A DNA stretch of 64,000 bases from Bactrocera neohumeralis (GCF_024586455.1 NC_065920.1:73648215-73712214); one strand, 5' to 3'. Shown: positions 1 to 11,863, counted from the first letter of the stretch. Notes: generated by a model from the letters alone, not told the origin. Numbers and translations: made by a program.

Positions 1-56
1 AGCAAAAGGGTTTGGCTGAGGTAAGATAACCTCTTCCGAGCGCATAGAGAACTTCA

Positions 57-430
57 GTGGCGAAATACCACTTTTCCGAACATATTCCAAGCATAGGTCT
101 TTGCTATAAGTCGGTGCGTAGAGATAAACTTCCAACGGCACTAAAAGCGATCTCTGCATACGAGATTAAATCGCTATTGGTGCAGGAGTATATTGAACGA
201 CTGGACAGTCTATCAGATCGTAACCTTATTTGGCTGATGAAGCCGCTTGCTCCGCAGCATCCTCCAACATGGTAGGACCCGAACCTTTCATTGCGGTTGG
301 TCCCTATACCATAAAAGAGCTGCTCTACAAGGATGAATGAGTGAGCAGGGAGGGATATTGGTAACAATTCCAAGGCATGCGCCATGCCAAGTTTCTATTG
401 AATGGTTACAAAAGGTATAAATTTGTACTC
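57..430 (+). pseudogene. Non-LTR retrotransposon ORF2 fragment: RNase H domain
   Basis: This is a remnant of the ribonuclease H domain of a non-LTR retrotransposon polyprotein, of the LOA/I-type group that carries RNase H after the reverse transcriptase. An open frame at 57-275 shows the conserved segment ALKAISAYEIKSLLVQEYIE, which in intact elements follows the DSQAA motif. The track then jumps frame to ADEAACSA and MVGPEPF, which match the ADELA and GPEP blocks that normally come next. The VPGHxGIxGNE block that should lie between them is deleted. HAKFLLNGYK follows in the region around 380. The 5' part of the element is outside the window or lost. Clade assignment rests on the presence of RNase H and is tentative. 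Confidence 0.6.
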
Positions 431-479
431 AATCCATTGTAAGCTAAAGCTTAAAAGATTATATATCATGGGCCTAACT

Positions 480-640
480 TCTTGTGCGAAGTTCCGGTTG
501 AGCCTTAACCTCAAAAACTGCTGCACGATTGAATTCACCATACCAATGATAAACACTGGTCTTTGATGGAGCTACGCCGTCAAAAATTGAATTAGATTTC
601 TTTATGCTCTACTGAAGAGTTCGTCGAAGGTCGAGTATAA
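480..640 (-). pseudogene. Mariner-group transposase fragment (N-terminal HTH region)
   Basis: On the minus strand this stretch reads VAPSKTSVYHWYGEFNRA. That matches the end of the N-terminal helix-turn-helix of an insect mariner-like transposase family, where the usual form is close to APSKTTVYRWYxEFNRG. Downstream in the same direction a stop follows about 15 codons later, and the rest of the transposase is not recognisable. It is a short, decayed fragment lying next to the RNase H remnant on the other strand. I saw no terminal inverted repeats. Confidence 0.55.
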
Positions 641-659
641 AAGTGCCTTTTTACAAACC

Positions 660-1394
660 ACGTTTTTTGAATGAAGATGTGTTCTTCACGAGGAAGAATC
701 AATTTGATTTCATTCCCCGCATCCAGGCTGGAATAAGAGTGAAGCAAACATTGTCTCTGCATTTTTCAATGCGATTGGCAATAATTCCATTGCCAACTTA
801 TTTGGGTAACAACAAGAGAATTAATTAGTCACTGAAGCAGATCTCAGATTTGCGGGCATTGTACCACACAAAATCCGTCACTTTAATAATAATATTATTT
901 CTACATTAAGCGACACAAAGAAATTCAATTTAACTTTAATAAAGAATATAAATCTCGATAAATTCTGGGGTGCATTAAAGTCATACGAATGTAGCTGATA
1001 TTAATAGAACTCCAATTATTATACACAAACATCAAAACGCCTACAACTGTACATACATTGTCATTACGAAAACATATTAAGTGTGGGTTTATGGTTTTCA
1101 TATCATATCAGTATTGCTTCCCACGCATATGTCTTGATATCTTTTGCCCACCCTTATCAAATACCTCGAGCGCGCGCTATGCGCTGTGACATTCCAAGAA
1201 ATGGCGAATGCTTAAACATCATTGCCATCAAATGTGTCAATAACAAAATAGAAATATATGTTTACAGTCATATACAAGCATATATATACTATATATATAC
1301 TATTATAACAAATGTAGTGAATTGAGGGAATTACACAAGTATATAAAGATATGTTATAAATATATGTGTATAGTATATTATACATATAGAGATA
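660..1394. other. Anonymous AT-rich sequence
   Basis: No recognisable coding or repeat unit. A 61-residue frame at 643-828 has no motif I know. From about 1250 there is TA/ATA-rich microsatellite-like sequence. Confidence 0.5.
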
Positions 1395-2430
1395 GTGGCT
1401 ACAAGTGTTGGAACACACATGAGGGTGGTTAAAAGTTTCAATTATAACGGGCTTACGCGTGAGTTGTGTCAAGCTGTCATGTTATTTTGGTCCAGCATAA
1501 TTTGGCATTTCATCATGGAAAGACTTACGCCTGAAAAACGTTCAGTGCGCTTCGCTCAATTTATGGTCAAGATAATCGGGCTAATCAGCATACTATTCAC
1601 AACATCATCAGTCTGTTTCAGAGACCCAGCATTCACTATTGGTTAATATTCGATCGAATAGTTCACGTCCAGCATGTAGTGAAGAAAATATAGCAGCCGA
1701 AGTTGAGAGTGTACGCGAAGACTGGGGAGAGGCGATTCGTAACCGATAGCAGCAACACGGACTGACGTGTGGAACGACTTGGCGCATTTTACGCCGACAA
1801 CTTAAATTGAAAGCGTACAAAATTAAGAAGAATAAAAGCCTCTCGACCTTCCCAAGCGACATCATTTCGGTCTATGGGCTCTTGAAATGTTTCAAGAAGA
1901 TCTGACGTTTTCGAGCCAAATTTTGTTTAGCGATGTAAACAAGCACAATTGCCGCATTTAGGATGGGAGCAGCTTGAAGAGATTCAAAATCTGACATTTC
2001 ATTCAGAAAACACAATGGTTTGGTGTGGTTCGTGGGCCGGCGACCGTTACCGCACCATGATAACCGAACTATTTGATGCTTTAATTTCGTTATTTCGGCA
2101 AGAAGACGGCGCCACTTCCCACGCTTCGCATTAGTCAATGGATTTATTGAGGGAACGCTTCGGTGAACAGATAATTTCACGTTTTGGGTCGGTGGATTGG
2201 TCACCAAGATCGTGTGATATCACACCGTTAGACTTTTTCTGTGGGGATAAGTAAAGTATGGCCTTCGAGCAAAAAACCACTCGTGTCATTCGCCAGTCGA
2301 AATGCTGAACGAGTCATTGAAAATTGAACTCAACGGATGGACCGTCTGAGGCATACCAGCGGCCAACAGTTGAAAGAGATAATATATGTCGTCACTACAT
2401 ACCAAATGACTACTATTTAATTTCTCATTC
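1395..2430 (+). pseudogene. Mariner-like transposase pseudogene, MERLTPE family, copy 1
   Basis: This is a decayed copy of a Tc1/mariner-group cut-and-paste transposase that starts with MERLTPE. The start block is at about 1515. Further along come fragments matching the rest of the family: a HGLTCGTTWRILRRQLKLKAY-like stretch (helix-turn-helix end) near 1760-1820, and a block near 2190-2240 (RSCDITPLDFF) that carries the last catalytic aspartate (DITPLD). Between these the frame is broken several times, and part of the N-terminus is missing just after MERLTPE. Family members are normally about 340-350 residues. Three other copies of the same family lie at 6985, 28210 and 56090, and share the leader just before the start (GTCAAGCTGTCATGTT-like). 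It cannot encode an active enzyme. Confidence 0.75.
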
Positions 2431-2454
2431 CGAAAATGTTGGTATGACAGAAGG

Positions 2455-2600
2455 TGCTAAATGCACCCAATTATGTAGGAATAGAAGGAAACGAAAATGC
2501 AGACGAGTTGTTCCGCTTAGGGTAGCCAGGAACACAATTGCAGTAAGCTGCTCCAGACCATTCAGCTGCTTGAAGGGTTGTTTGAAGCAATAAACCTTAG
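2455..2600 (+). pseudogene. Non-LTR RNase H fragment (VGIEGNE motif)
   Basis: The reading frame around 2463-2520 gives NYVGIEGNENADELFRLG. This matches the conserved VPGHxGIxGNExADELAR block at the C-terminal end of retrotransposon RNase H. It lies immediately after the mariner remnant, so one has probably been broken by, or inserted beside, the other. No upstream RT is seen. The following sequence to about 2760 may be its degraded tail but is not clear. Confidence 0.5.
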
Positions 2601-2964
2601 AGGAATACCTCAGGCCTTAGAACAATTGTAACACTGGACATACCACAAATATACCGCGGTGTTGTGTTGATGATGGACAGACCACATTTCTTATATTTCC
2701 AGGCAAAAAGGAACTTAGTAATGTTGTAAGCATACCTACCCTTAAAATCCCATCTTTAGAAAATTGAAAATGTGGACACGTGGAATGCAGAGCTTAAGCG
2801 AAAGATTTGCTGTACAAAATTATTTTAAATATTTTCATTTCTCGAATGATTCCGATATTAAATATTCAATAAACTCTGTAAAGGAAATTATAATATTTAT
2901 AATTGTGAAAGCTGAAAGGTGGCAACGCTGTTTTAAATAAAATCTCTTAAAGTTCATAAACATG

Positions 2965-3216
2965 TTTAAATTAAATTTTTTAAATTTGTTTGTCTTTAAA
3001 AAACAACTTACAAATGTTTAATAACTAAGAATTAGGTGGCAACCCTTTACAAAACTATTTTGAGTTTTTTTTTTAATTTTTCGAACAATACATTTATTGT
3101 AATGCAATTAAATTTTTTTTAAATTTGTTAGTCTTTAATATTTTGATCACTAAAAATTAGATAAAAACTAAATTTCTTTTTTTAATTATTCATTTATTGT
3201 AATCAATTATTTCGAC
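2965..3216. repeat. Diverged ~138-bp direct duplication
   Basis: Two AT-rich copies follow each other. Each contains AATTAAATTTTTT, AAATTTGTT-GTCTTTAA, ACTAA-AATTAG and CATTTATTGTAAT in the same order. The first copy starts near 2965 and the second near 3105. The second is slightly shorter. Origin unknown. Confidence 0.5.
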
Positions 3217-3219
3217 AAT

Positions 3220-4008
3220 TGAATTAAATAAATAACACACTCCATGTTAATCACCCTAATGTTATGTGGGCGCCCAAAGCAATGTACGTTGTGCAAAACA
3301 CATGTATACACATTCCTAACCTTTATTATTGCCTGACTAAAAATATATTTGGGATTTAATTAAAAAACTTTTTCAAACGGAATTTAAATTGAATCAACCA
3401 AAAACAGCTTGACACGCACACATACTTGCAAATAGGCTAACTGTAACATGTTAAAAGCCGAAATCAAACAGTGAGACCGACAGACAGCCGGAAATTCTCA
3501 AAACGAACAGTTAAAAGGCCACGACGAGTCAAAAGCGTCGAAATTTGCTGACAAGGCATAAAGGAAATGTTATCTCAGTGAAAGCGAGTTCGCTGTAAGG
3601 GGAAGAGTGTGTGATGGCTTAAGAGTTACAACTTTGTGGTCATAAATTGCATACTTGATCGAATAATTCAATATTTTCGTATGTATATTTGTTAATAGAT
3701 ATATTCAGGGATGAGCTCGAAAGGTCACTGAGACTAGAGCGAGGGATTTAAGTTTGTGGCTTTTAAATTAGTTTTAGTTTTATTCAAATTCTGAATAGTC
3801 AAGGGGTAATAACTACATGAAGGTCTAAAAAAGCGAGTATTTTCTGGAATATTTTCTATTCAATTTTTAAATTTTCAAGTGGATATAACCCCTTAAAGGC
3901 GAGTTTAGAACCTCTCTAAGTGTTAGATTTGGACTTATCTTTATTTCAGTGCCAACTCATTTCGCAAGTCATTCGTTCTACATATATGGGAATCCACAAT
4001 CTGTTAAG
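3220..4008. other. Anonymous sequence, no feature seen
   Basis: No coding motif, inverted repeat or tandem structure was recognised here. Confidence 0.5.
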
Positions 4009-4010
4009 TT

Positions 4011-4219
4011 CAGGGTAGTACTAAGGGTATCTATCTGTTAACTGACGGTTAAACTACCCCATAAATTCAACAGCAACTTCGAAATACATTGCAAACCCGC
4101 TAGGACGAATGAGACATATGATAATCTACAACCTGAACAAAGTCAGTGTAATACTAAGGTTACCTATCCGTTAACTAACGTTTAAACTAACCTATAATTT
4201 CAACAGCAGCTTCGAAGTC
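4011..4219. repeat. Spaced direct duplication, offset 133 bp
   Basis: A ~76-bp segment occurs at 4011-4086 and again at 4144-4219. Both carry TACTAAGG, CTATC-GTTAACT-ACG-TTAAACTA, then TTCAACAGCA-CTTCGAA. The copies are roughly 80 percent alike by eye. The intervening sequence is not obviously repeated. Confidence 0.55.
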
Positions 4220-4229
4220 CAATCCAAAC

Positions 4230-6984
4230 TAAGCAATCTATAAAACTATTTCATTAATCTTTAAAATTTATTTATTCTTACTCGCTTTCTCCATAAATTG
4301 TTGTCACTTACGCTCAGGTGACTTGAATATCTTTATCCTTAGTGTAGTGGTGTCCTACATATCGTCCTTTCAAAAGAAGCGCCACCAACTACTAATACAT
4401 AGCACAGAGAACCATAGATCAAATGCGAAAAGTATGTGCAATGCAATTCAAGAATCGTCCATTGTCAATGGCCATGAAATATTGCCGAAAAATGCAGAAG
4501 TGCATTGGCTGAGCGCCTAAGTGGGCCACCGACGATACAAATTCGCGTTCGCCCGAATATATGTTGGCGTATAACTGTACGTATGTACTTTTTTAATATA
4601 CTTCGCGAATACAATTCCACTTTTTTCCCGCTCATTTAAGATGCAACTGCAGCCATTATGGATATTTACGCTGCATCAGCGGCAAAATGGTAATTTAGTG
4701 CGAAAAGTTTCGTTACGGTGGGTGGCAGAAGTTTGCCTTGGTGGCAGCGTGGCGCATTTTCATTTGCATAAATATAAATATACTCTATATAAGGAAGAGA
4801 AAGTGGATTGAAGAAGGAAAGAGCTAGTCACGCTGAGTTGAGAATATAAAAGTATTCGGTATAACCGTGTATATCTGATGGCCTGCCCGTCATGACTTTA
4901 GATTTGTGATTGAAAATTATTTCCCTCTTGCTTGGGTAAGACCCTCATGGGATTTACAGGACCCTAAGTTGATGTCAAATTTTTGAATGAAAAGCAGAAA
5001 CTAATCTTAACTCTTAACCTTGAAATTCATCTGAGTACCGGGAGTTTGCGAATTCCTGTAATGGAGGGTAAGGCACAATAGACTTTAGGTCGCGGTACAA
5101 AACTTCAATTAAAGTCTATTATACCATATAAGGATAACTGCAACACTATTTTTGAGCTTCACTTCAGTATGGTTCCTTTGAGGAAAACTTAAGTTTGAAT
5201 CAGAAACTCATATATATGTACATATTGCCAGCTGTGGAGATCTCATTATTGCTTACCATAACCCCATCTCAAAATCTACACAATACCCAGGCATCTCCAA
5301 AACAATTGTTCGAAAGAGAAGATCGACTTATTTAACTCGCAATTTTGCTCGGTATATACTGCCTATGTATGTAGTATACCGTCAAACCTTGCAAATGGAG
5401 CCCAAGTTTAACTTTCCACAACTTTTTACGGTTACAAAAATCCTAAAGCTACTCTTATTTCAAGTTTTTCTCATCAATCCGTTATACGTACCTCAGCAAC
5501 TAGTCTGGTCCAGCTGAAATTGTCCTTTTAAACTATCCAGAAATCGGACTGCACCAGAGATACCTCATTTGTGTCCATTTTCCTGACACATGGATATTTG
5601 AGAGGCTTCCATGTGGAAAAGAGGTTATGCTATCATCCAAACTGTTGCTGGATGTAGCTAATACCATAAAAGGCATAACAGTCTAAATCACAAAATATTA
5701 ATGCTTTCCATGTTATGGTTGTTGTTATAGCGATAATCTAGGCCTCGTTAAGAAACGGCGTGGACTCATTGCGCGCAAGTAATTATTTTTATCAAAAACT
5801 GTTGTTGTTGCTGTTGTATCAAATCCGGGTCCATTCGGTTGGTTAACAAGACGACAAAGGCTCCCTTATCTACAAGACCATCAAAGAGGTACATATATTA
5901 CATTTATGGACTAAACGGCGAGATATTGACCTAAAGGAATTATTTTTGGGACTATCTGTGATACTTATCTATCAGGTTTTCACCACACCTGGACCTGTCT
6001 AAGCACCCACAGGCGTTAAAACTTTGACTCTAGTTGATGAAACCGGTGGTAAACCCGAGATCAACTTTTAGTTTTCTGGCACAGAACAAAGGACTAAAAA
6101 ATATTATTCAATTGTGGCCTCCACTTGAATTATTAAATTAATTTGCTTCATTTCAAAAATACACACACACACACACTCCATTAAGTACGTTAAAACAATT
6201 TTCTATTTGTTTTTACTTTTATGAGTAAACAAATTTTTTCGTCTTTACTTGAAGCACATGAAATTTATGTCTGCCTAAACTTTTGACCCAAATTTATAAA
6301 CTGGCTGGGGTTCCAACGGCCAACCACTGGAAGCAAAAAATAATGCAATTAAACTTTGCAGTGCAAACTCTTTGCGGAATTTTAAATGCGAAACTTTTTG
6401 TACATTTGGCAGCAAAAGTACCGCAAAAGAGCAAACATTTGTTTGCCGAGCCACATGAAAAACGCCACGCAAATCTACATAAATACATCTGCATGGCGCA
6501 ACTAAATAAAAAGAGAGTGGCAAAGGTGCAGGAGTAATGAAAATACGGCAGCAATTTAAGACAATAAAAGAATCGCAGGAATATGAGACGGAGAGTAAGC
6601 AAAAAACATTTAAATTATGCTAATTGTAGTAGCCAAGAAGTGGGTAATTTCCAGGTCGGATTTGCATGCAAATCATATGAATTACACTTAGGGGTAACCA
6701 GCGTATGATAGAGGTATGTATATATGGTATATATGTATCTATATATTTATTTATAGACTATAATTGAGTGCTGAAATTTACTTATTCTTCCACATATGAA
6801 ATTGGCTTAATGTTGACCCATTACCTCGAATTGAAAGAGTTTGTCTTTATGAACAACCATTATGTTTTATTGTGTTTATGAATAAAAATTTAGCACATTT
6901 ATATACTCTCTCACCAAGTTGCAACCGGGAGTACAGATTTTTGTTTCCCAAGCAGTTATTTGTAACACCTAAAATGATTTCAGT
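4230..6984. other. Anonymous intergenic sequence
   Basis: No supported gene. Overlapping frames on both strands at 6275-6602 look like chance open frames in a slightly GC-richer stretch. At 5700-5850 there are GTTGTTGTT tracts with TCAAATCCGGGTCCATTCGGT, a combination often seen at non-LTR 3' ends in flies, but it is too decayed to assign. A short CA microsatellite lies at about 6163-6176. Confidence 0.45.
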
Positions 6985-7633
6985 TAGTTATAGATTTATA
7001 GTGGGTCAGCCAAAAAAAGGTACTTTTTTCAATTTTGTCCATGCTGTCATGTTTGTTTTGTTCAGTACTGTTTGGCATTTCGTCATGGAAAGACTAACGC
7101 CAGAACGACGTTTACAAATCTTTCAACTTTATTACGAAAACTCACATTCGTGCGATTTGCTCAACTTATGTAAGGTCAACTTAATCGGCCTACTGAGCCT
7201 ACTATTCGCAACACCATCACTATGGGCGCCGTTCGCAGCAAATCGGACTGGTGTATGGAACAACTTGGCGCATTTTACGTCAAGATCTTAAATTTAAAAC
7301 ATACAAAATACAGCTTGGTTAAGAGCTGAAGCTGCTCGAACTTTCAAACTGCATAGCTTCGCATTATGGGCTTTTGAAAAGTTCCGAGAAGATCCGACGT
7401 TTTCGAGCCAAATGAGGACCACTTCTGGCTCAGTGGTTATGTAAACAAGCATATTTGCCACATTTGGGACAAATTTCAACATGAAGAGATTGCCATTTTA
7501 CCTAGAAAAAAACATGTTTTGGTTTGTGAGCCGGTGGAATCATCGGTCAATATTTCTTCAAAAGTGATGCCAATGAGAACGTACCCGTCAAAAGCGACCG
7601 TAACGCACCATGATAACCGACTATTTGATGCCA
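6985..7633 (+). pseudogene. Mariner-like transposase pseudogene, MERLTPE family, copy 2
   Basis: Same family as the copies at 1395 and 56090. The start block MERLTPERRLQIFQLYYEN is intact at about 7084-7140, the best preserved N-terminus of the four copies. Later pieces include the DWCMEQLGAF-like stretch near 7250 and a TTSGSVVM-type stretch near 7420. The copy runs to the ACCGACTATTTGATGC block at about 7633. It then stops abruptly and is replaced by an R1-type retrotransposon end. The C-terminal third with the last catalytic aspartate is missing. The sequence at 7002 (GGGTCAGCCAAAAAAAGGTA) may be the 5' terminal region. Confidence 0.7.
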
Positions 7634-8066
7634 TGAGCCATAAGAGGAGAGAGAGTGAAAAGCTTAAGGATATGGCAGCAGCGGTGGCAAACCTCACTCA
7701 AAGGACGGTGTACCTACAGACTCGTACTGGATATCCATTCCTGGATCGACAGACGACATGGGGACCTGGATTTCCCACTAATCCAAATACTAAGTAGACA
7801 TGGATGCTTTAGAAGCTATCTGTACAGATTCCAGCACGACATTAGTCCAAATTGTCCGTCGTGCTCAGAGTGTTGTGAAGATTCTGAGAATGTATTATTT
7901 TATTGTCCGCGCTTTATAAGTGCAAGGGAAAACCTTAAAACTACGCTCGGTGGTAGTTTTACGGTGGAAAACTTGACGACACTAATGTGTCAGTCCACTG
8001 CGAACTGGAGAGCTGTCAGCGAAGCGGCAGCCTTAAATATGACAAAACAGAGACATATAGAGTAGG
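7634..8066 (+). pseudogene. R1-clade non-LTR retrotransposon, 3' end of ORF2
   Basis: The frame ending at the stop near 8065 reads in order a W-x-x-RW block, a RHGCFRSYLYRF block, a C-P-S-C-S-E-C-C zinc-knuckle start and a VLFYCPRF block. This order is the C-terminal domain of R1/TRAS/Waldo-clade ORF2 proteins: the LTGHG block, then the CCHC-like motif, then HVLFxCPRF. The frame is open for about 136 codons, though the histidine before LFYCPRF is replaced (ENVLF). Only the C-terminus is present, as expected for a 5'-truncated insertion. A short non-coding tail follows to about 8180. The element begins exactly where the mariner copy stops. Confidence 0.75.
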
Positions 8067-8069
8067 TAA

Positions 8070-8920
8070 ACTTTGGACAAGACAAGATCAACATAACAAT
8101 TGCTCTGATTAGCAATAGATATAGCAAACGCAAAGAGCGAAAGGATACCCCTCATATGTTATGAACGCGTCAATAAATCAATGGACAAAATCGAAAGAGA
8201 AATTCAGGAAACCTTTAATGGACATTCCGTCGCTGTCGAATATACGAAAATAATAGCCAGGATAGAAGGTAAAAAGAAACTAGAACCAACGGCATTTGAA
8301 ACAGAAATGTGCGCTCCAATTTTCACACAGCCAATAAATAACAAAGCCGCCGAAACCGAAGATGCCAAGACACAAAACGCGATAAGGACATAAATTTATG
8401 GAAAACGATTTCGTGAATTTGCTAACATTATGGATTCACAAGTTAATATATTGGCAAGCGGACACACACATCGACACGTATGGACATTTTCATTTACTCA
8501 TCTATCTGGCTGTCACTATCCCACGCCACAACGGTGAATACGAAATATTTGCTGCATAATTTCCGCACAAATGAAATTCAATGCATTCGGCAAACACAAA
8601 CATACACACCAACACAACCGCCACCGAAGCGTTGCATGCGTGGAAACACCGCTATAACGGCATATATTAAATGTGGAGACTGTGCTGGCAAGTGTGTTAG
8701 CGTTTTCCCGCTGAATTACGTACATGCGCATACCAATTCTGGTATTTTCTGACATTTAACACACACAAATTGAATTCATGCGCACACACACACACACACG
8801 CTCTCGTATGTGAGCAAATGATGTGGCACATGTTGGTGGTTTGGCATGTAGCGAGAAATGAAATATTGCTTTTACCGGTGTTTCGATCACGAAACAGTGA
8901 ATGTGTAAAAAAAAGCTCAC
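8070..8920. other. Anonymous sequence with CA tract
   Basis: No supported gene. Contains a (CA)n microsatellite at about 8781-8799. A 90-residue frame at 8480-8752 overlaps one on the opposite strand, and neither shows a known motif. Confidence 0.45.
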
Positions 8921-8924
8921 TGCT

Positions 8925-9600
8925 TGAAGAACTTATCTTTAATGAAAGGCGAGATACACCTTACAAAATCAGTTGAAAAAAATCAAGGGGGATTCTTAGC
9001 TCCAAAACACTTGTGCGAACATGTTTTCCAATCCTCAAAACAGTTGTTGAAGTCAAGTTACAAAATAGCCTTCAATGCACGTAGCGATTCACTTTTAATG
9101 TCTTCAATTGACTCCAAACGGTTTCCACGGAGTGGAGTCATTTGAGTTTGCTGAACAGCCAGAAATCACACGGAGTTAAATCAGGCGAATACGGTGGTTT
9201 CAGCATGATATTGATTCAAAGTTTGGCAAAAAACCTACGAAGAATCAATGCAGTATGTGACGGTGCGTTATCGTGTGGTGCAAAAACCAAGAGTTATCGA
9301 CCCACAAAGCATAATAAGATCTCTGATTGTTAATCGTTCATTCTCAAGCACCAATTCCACTTCTTCCCTTTATTGACGTGTTGCTCATCAGTTAATGTTG
9401 ATGGCCGTTCTGGACGTAGTTCATCGTCTATGCGTTCTCGACCCATGTTGAATGATTTGTATCAAACAAAAACACTTGCTTGCGACAAACAATTAACACC
9501 GAAGACCTTTTCCAACATTCCGAACGTTTCGACACCCGAAATATGTTTTAAAAATTTAATGGAACTTCTTTGTTGAATAATTTCACTCGTCGTAATGAAT
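8925..9600 (-). pseudogene. Internally deleted mariner-like transposase
   Basis: Read on the minus strand from about 9590, the N-terminal part shows IIQQRSSIKF, then GVETFGMLEKVFGVNCLSQA, then DELRPERPSTLTDEQHVN. This is the helix-turn-helix and linker of an insect mariner-like transposase. The frame then breaks, and the central part with the first catalytic aspartate is gone. It resumes with DNAPSHTA (second catalytic aspartate) and PPYSPDLTPCDFWLF (third). After this comes a frameshifted C-terminus ending near 8925. About 40 percent of the normal ~345 residues is missing. Distinct from the MERLTPE family. Confidence 0.7.
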
Positions 9601-10138
9601 ACACCGAATGCACTTTATATGCTTCAGAAAGGCAAGAGTATACTAAACAATAATGCTTTTTCTCACAGTAGTATTCCTTTTTTGGACAAAAATTCTGTTA
9701 AAAAATAGGTGAATTAGAAAGTGCTATAATCATAACTAACTTGATAATTAGACATAAATTTATGTAATAAATCGCGCAGACGGCTCAAAAATGTAAATCG
9801 TATTTATTGTTCTGATAGCCAAACGCGTGCAATTTCGGTTTTGTCCATGTTGTTCCAGTAACAAGTTCAGGTATCAAAATCGTGCATCTACCCTCTGGAA
9901 AGCAAGAAAATATCGCAACAAATAGTCGAGTTGAACTCAGCAAAAATAATATAAACATACTGTTTCGAATACCCAAAAAGCTAAACATAACACAAAAAAT
10001 CATTTTTATTAGGAATGAAGAGTTCTTTGAGAGTGGCACTACAAAATTACCTACAAAACATCAATAAACTGCCGAACAAAATGGTTCATATTTGGCCTAA
10101 ATTGAAACATTTTAATTTAATTTTTATTTTTTATTTAA
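9600..10138. other. Anonymous AT-rich sequence
   Basis: No gene or repeat recognised. It ends in the TTAA that flanks the next element. Confidence 0.45.
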
Positions 10139-10657
10139 GGGGCTATACCAGTGTGACACTTTCAAAAACATTTTTTTTTGCTTTTTCGATAGCTTTTATT
10201 TCCATAAATATCCTGTGAAATTGGGAAGGTCTTATCTTGAATAGTTTTTGGATGGCAGCGTTCTAAAGAGCGACCGCTAGGAAGTACAAATATACATACA
10301 TATAAAGGTGAAACTTTAAACGCGTTTTTCTCGAAACGACATTTTTCAAAATTGCTGGCGCCATAACTCAATGTGAAATTAACCGATGGACTGCAAGCTA
10401 AAACTGAGTATTTTTGAATATATTTGCTATTCAATGACCTACGATCTTTTTGATTGGTTGAAAATTGTCAATTTGGCATTAAAAAAACGACCATAACTCC
10501 GTTATTTTTGAACATTTTTGTAAACAAAAATCATAAAATATAACTGAAAATATATCTAATTAATATCAAAGAAGTTCGAAATATTCAATAGCGTACTTTA
10601 TCTTAAAGAATTCACGAAAATCGCCTAATTTTTTATGCGTCACACTGGTATAGCCCC
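10139..10657. mobile_element. TTAA-flanked inverted-repeat element (MITE), 519 bp
   Basis: The element begins GGGGCTATACCAGTGTGAC. Its last 19 bases are the exact reverse complement. It is flanked on both sides by TTAA (10135-10138 and 10658-10661). No transposase frame is present, so it would be a non-autonomous DNA transposon. TTAA target duplications are typical of the piggyBac and Kolobok superfamilies. piggyBac ends usually start with CCC, whereas Kolobok ends are purine-rich at the 5' end, which fits GGGG better. The superfamily call is inference. The interior has two CCATAACTC motifs and is AT-rich. Confidence 0.75.
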
Positions 10658-10726
10658 TTAATGCAAAAATTATGGATTTATTTTTGATTATATAAAAGAA
10701 AAGAATTTCTCTTTTCATAATTATTA

Positions 10727-11088
10727 GGTAGTCGAAATTTTCAGATCGGTAGCGAGCGAACCACTGTTGTGCTGCACGAACTGATATAGCATCGCCTTCG
10801 TAAACTTCACAAATTTCATTGGTGGCTTGCGTGGCATTGTTCCTTTTTATACAAAAGTTTCAAAATACGAGTATAGCGAACTTCTTTATTATTTTCACTC
10901 ATTTTTGAACAGCTATAACTTTTTCAACTTCCCCGAATTAAATTTTTTCATGGTTAAATGAAAGCTAAAATCTCACCTCTCACTAACTCTATCTGGTATG
11001 ACACAATGTGATAAAAAGCACTGGAGATATACGACTGCAACGACATCTATTGAAAAACTACGAAATTTTCTTTCGACTATTCACAAAA
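10727..11088 (-). mobile_element. Deleted mariner with both ends retained
   Basis: On the minus strand this starts with an AATAGTCGAAAG-type end near 11088. It continues through the 5' leader (TATAGCTGTTCAAAAATGAG) and the N-terminus of the transposase, including ATNEICEVYEGDAISVRAAQ and QWFARYRS. It stops at a GGTAGTCGAAATTTTC end at about 10727. The leader and protein match the copy at 15785 closely. The element therefore keeps the 5' third and a 3' terminal repeat and lost everything between. It is non-coding in practice. Confidence 0.7.
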
Positions 11089-11089
11089 A

Positions 11090-11825
11090 ATTCAAAAAGT
11101 CCTCAAAGATGTTTTTTAATCGACATTAAATGCTTCAATCTAACTGAATTTTTGCCTAGGAATTATTTAGGGCTATAAGTGCAAACATTTTTGTAGAAAA
11201 TATACCTTTACCAGAAAATACATTTCTCAATATTCAATATTCCGTGGTGATCGTTAGACAGAGAACTTTAGACCATGAGATTCTTTGAAGCATCTTGTGA
11301 TCCCCTCAATCACCAACAATTAAGTTATAAGAAACAATTTTTAGGGCATGCAGAGTGTGTATAACGAGTCACTTTTAGAATTAATGTTGCGTTTGAGCTC
11401 AATTTGTTACATTTATGCCTTTACTTTTTGTTCTATATTACACTTTTATGCCAATGTTATTCAACAGGAGACTAAAATTCCGACTTTAGTAATATATTTT
11501 GGTAATTACTAGTAAGCTAACACCGCTCGTAACATTAATGCCACTTAAAAATGTTTAAATACAAGCTACAAACGCCACATGTCAGGTGGAAATTTGACCT
11601 TAGCGAGCAGTAGTTATATGTGTCGGAATATTTTTTAATCATTAATATTATGTTCAATGTCAATTGGCTTAGAAAATCGAACCCAAAACCACATGTCTAG
11701 TACAACAACTGTACGCACTAATCTATGAACACAACATAAGCAGATGTTTCAACTAAATACATCGAAAAGAGCATACCTATGTATATTCATATTCACATCA
11801 ACGCAAATACAAATATACATACACT
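11090..11825. other. Anonymous sequence
   Basis: No coding motif or repeat recognised. Confidence 0.45.
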
Positions 11826-11826
11826 T

Positions 11827-11827
11827 G

Positions 11828-11863
<36 letters not shown>

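Noticed and set aside
6275..6602. Three overlapping frames of 82-102 residues
   Set aside because: Mutually exclusive, without motifs; consistent with chance in a stop-poor stretch.
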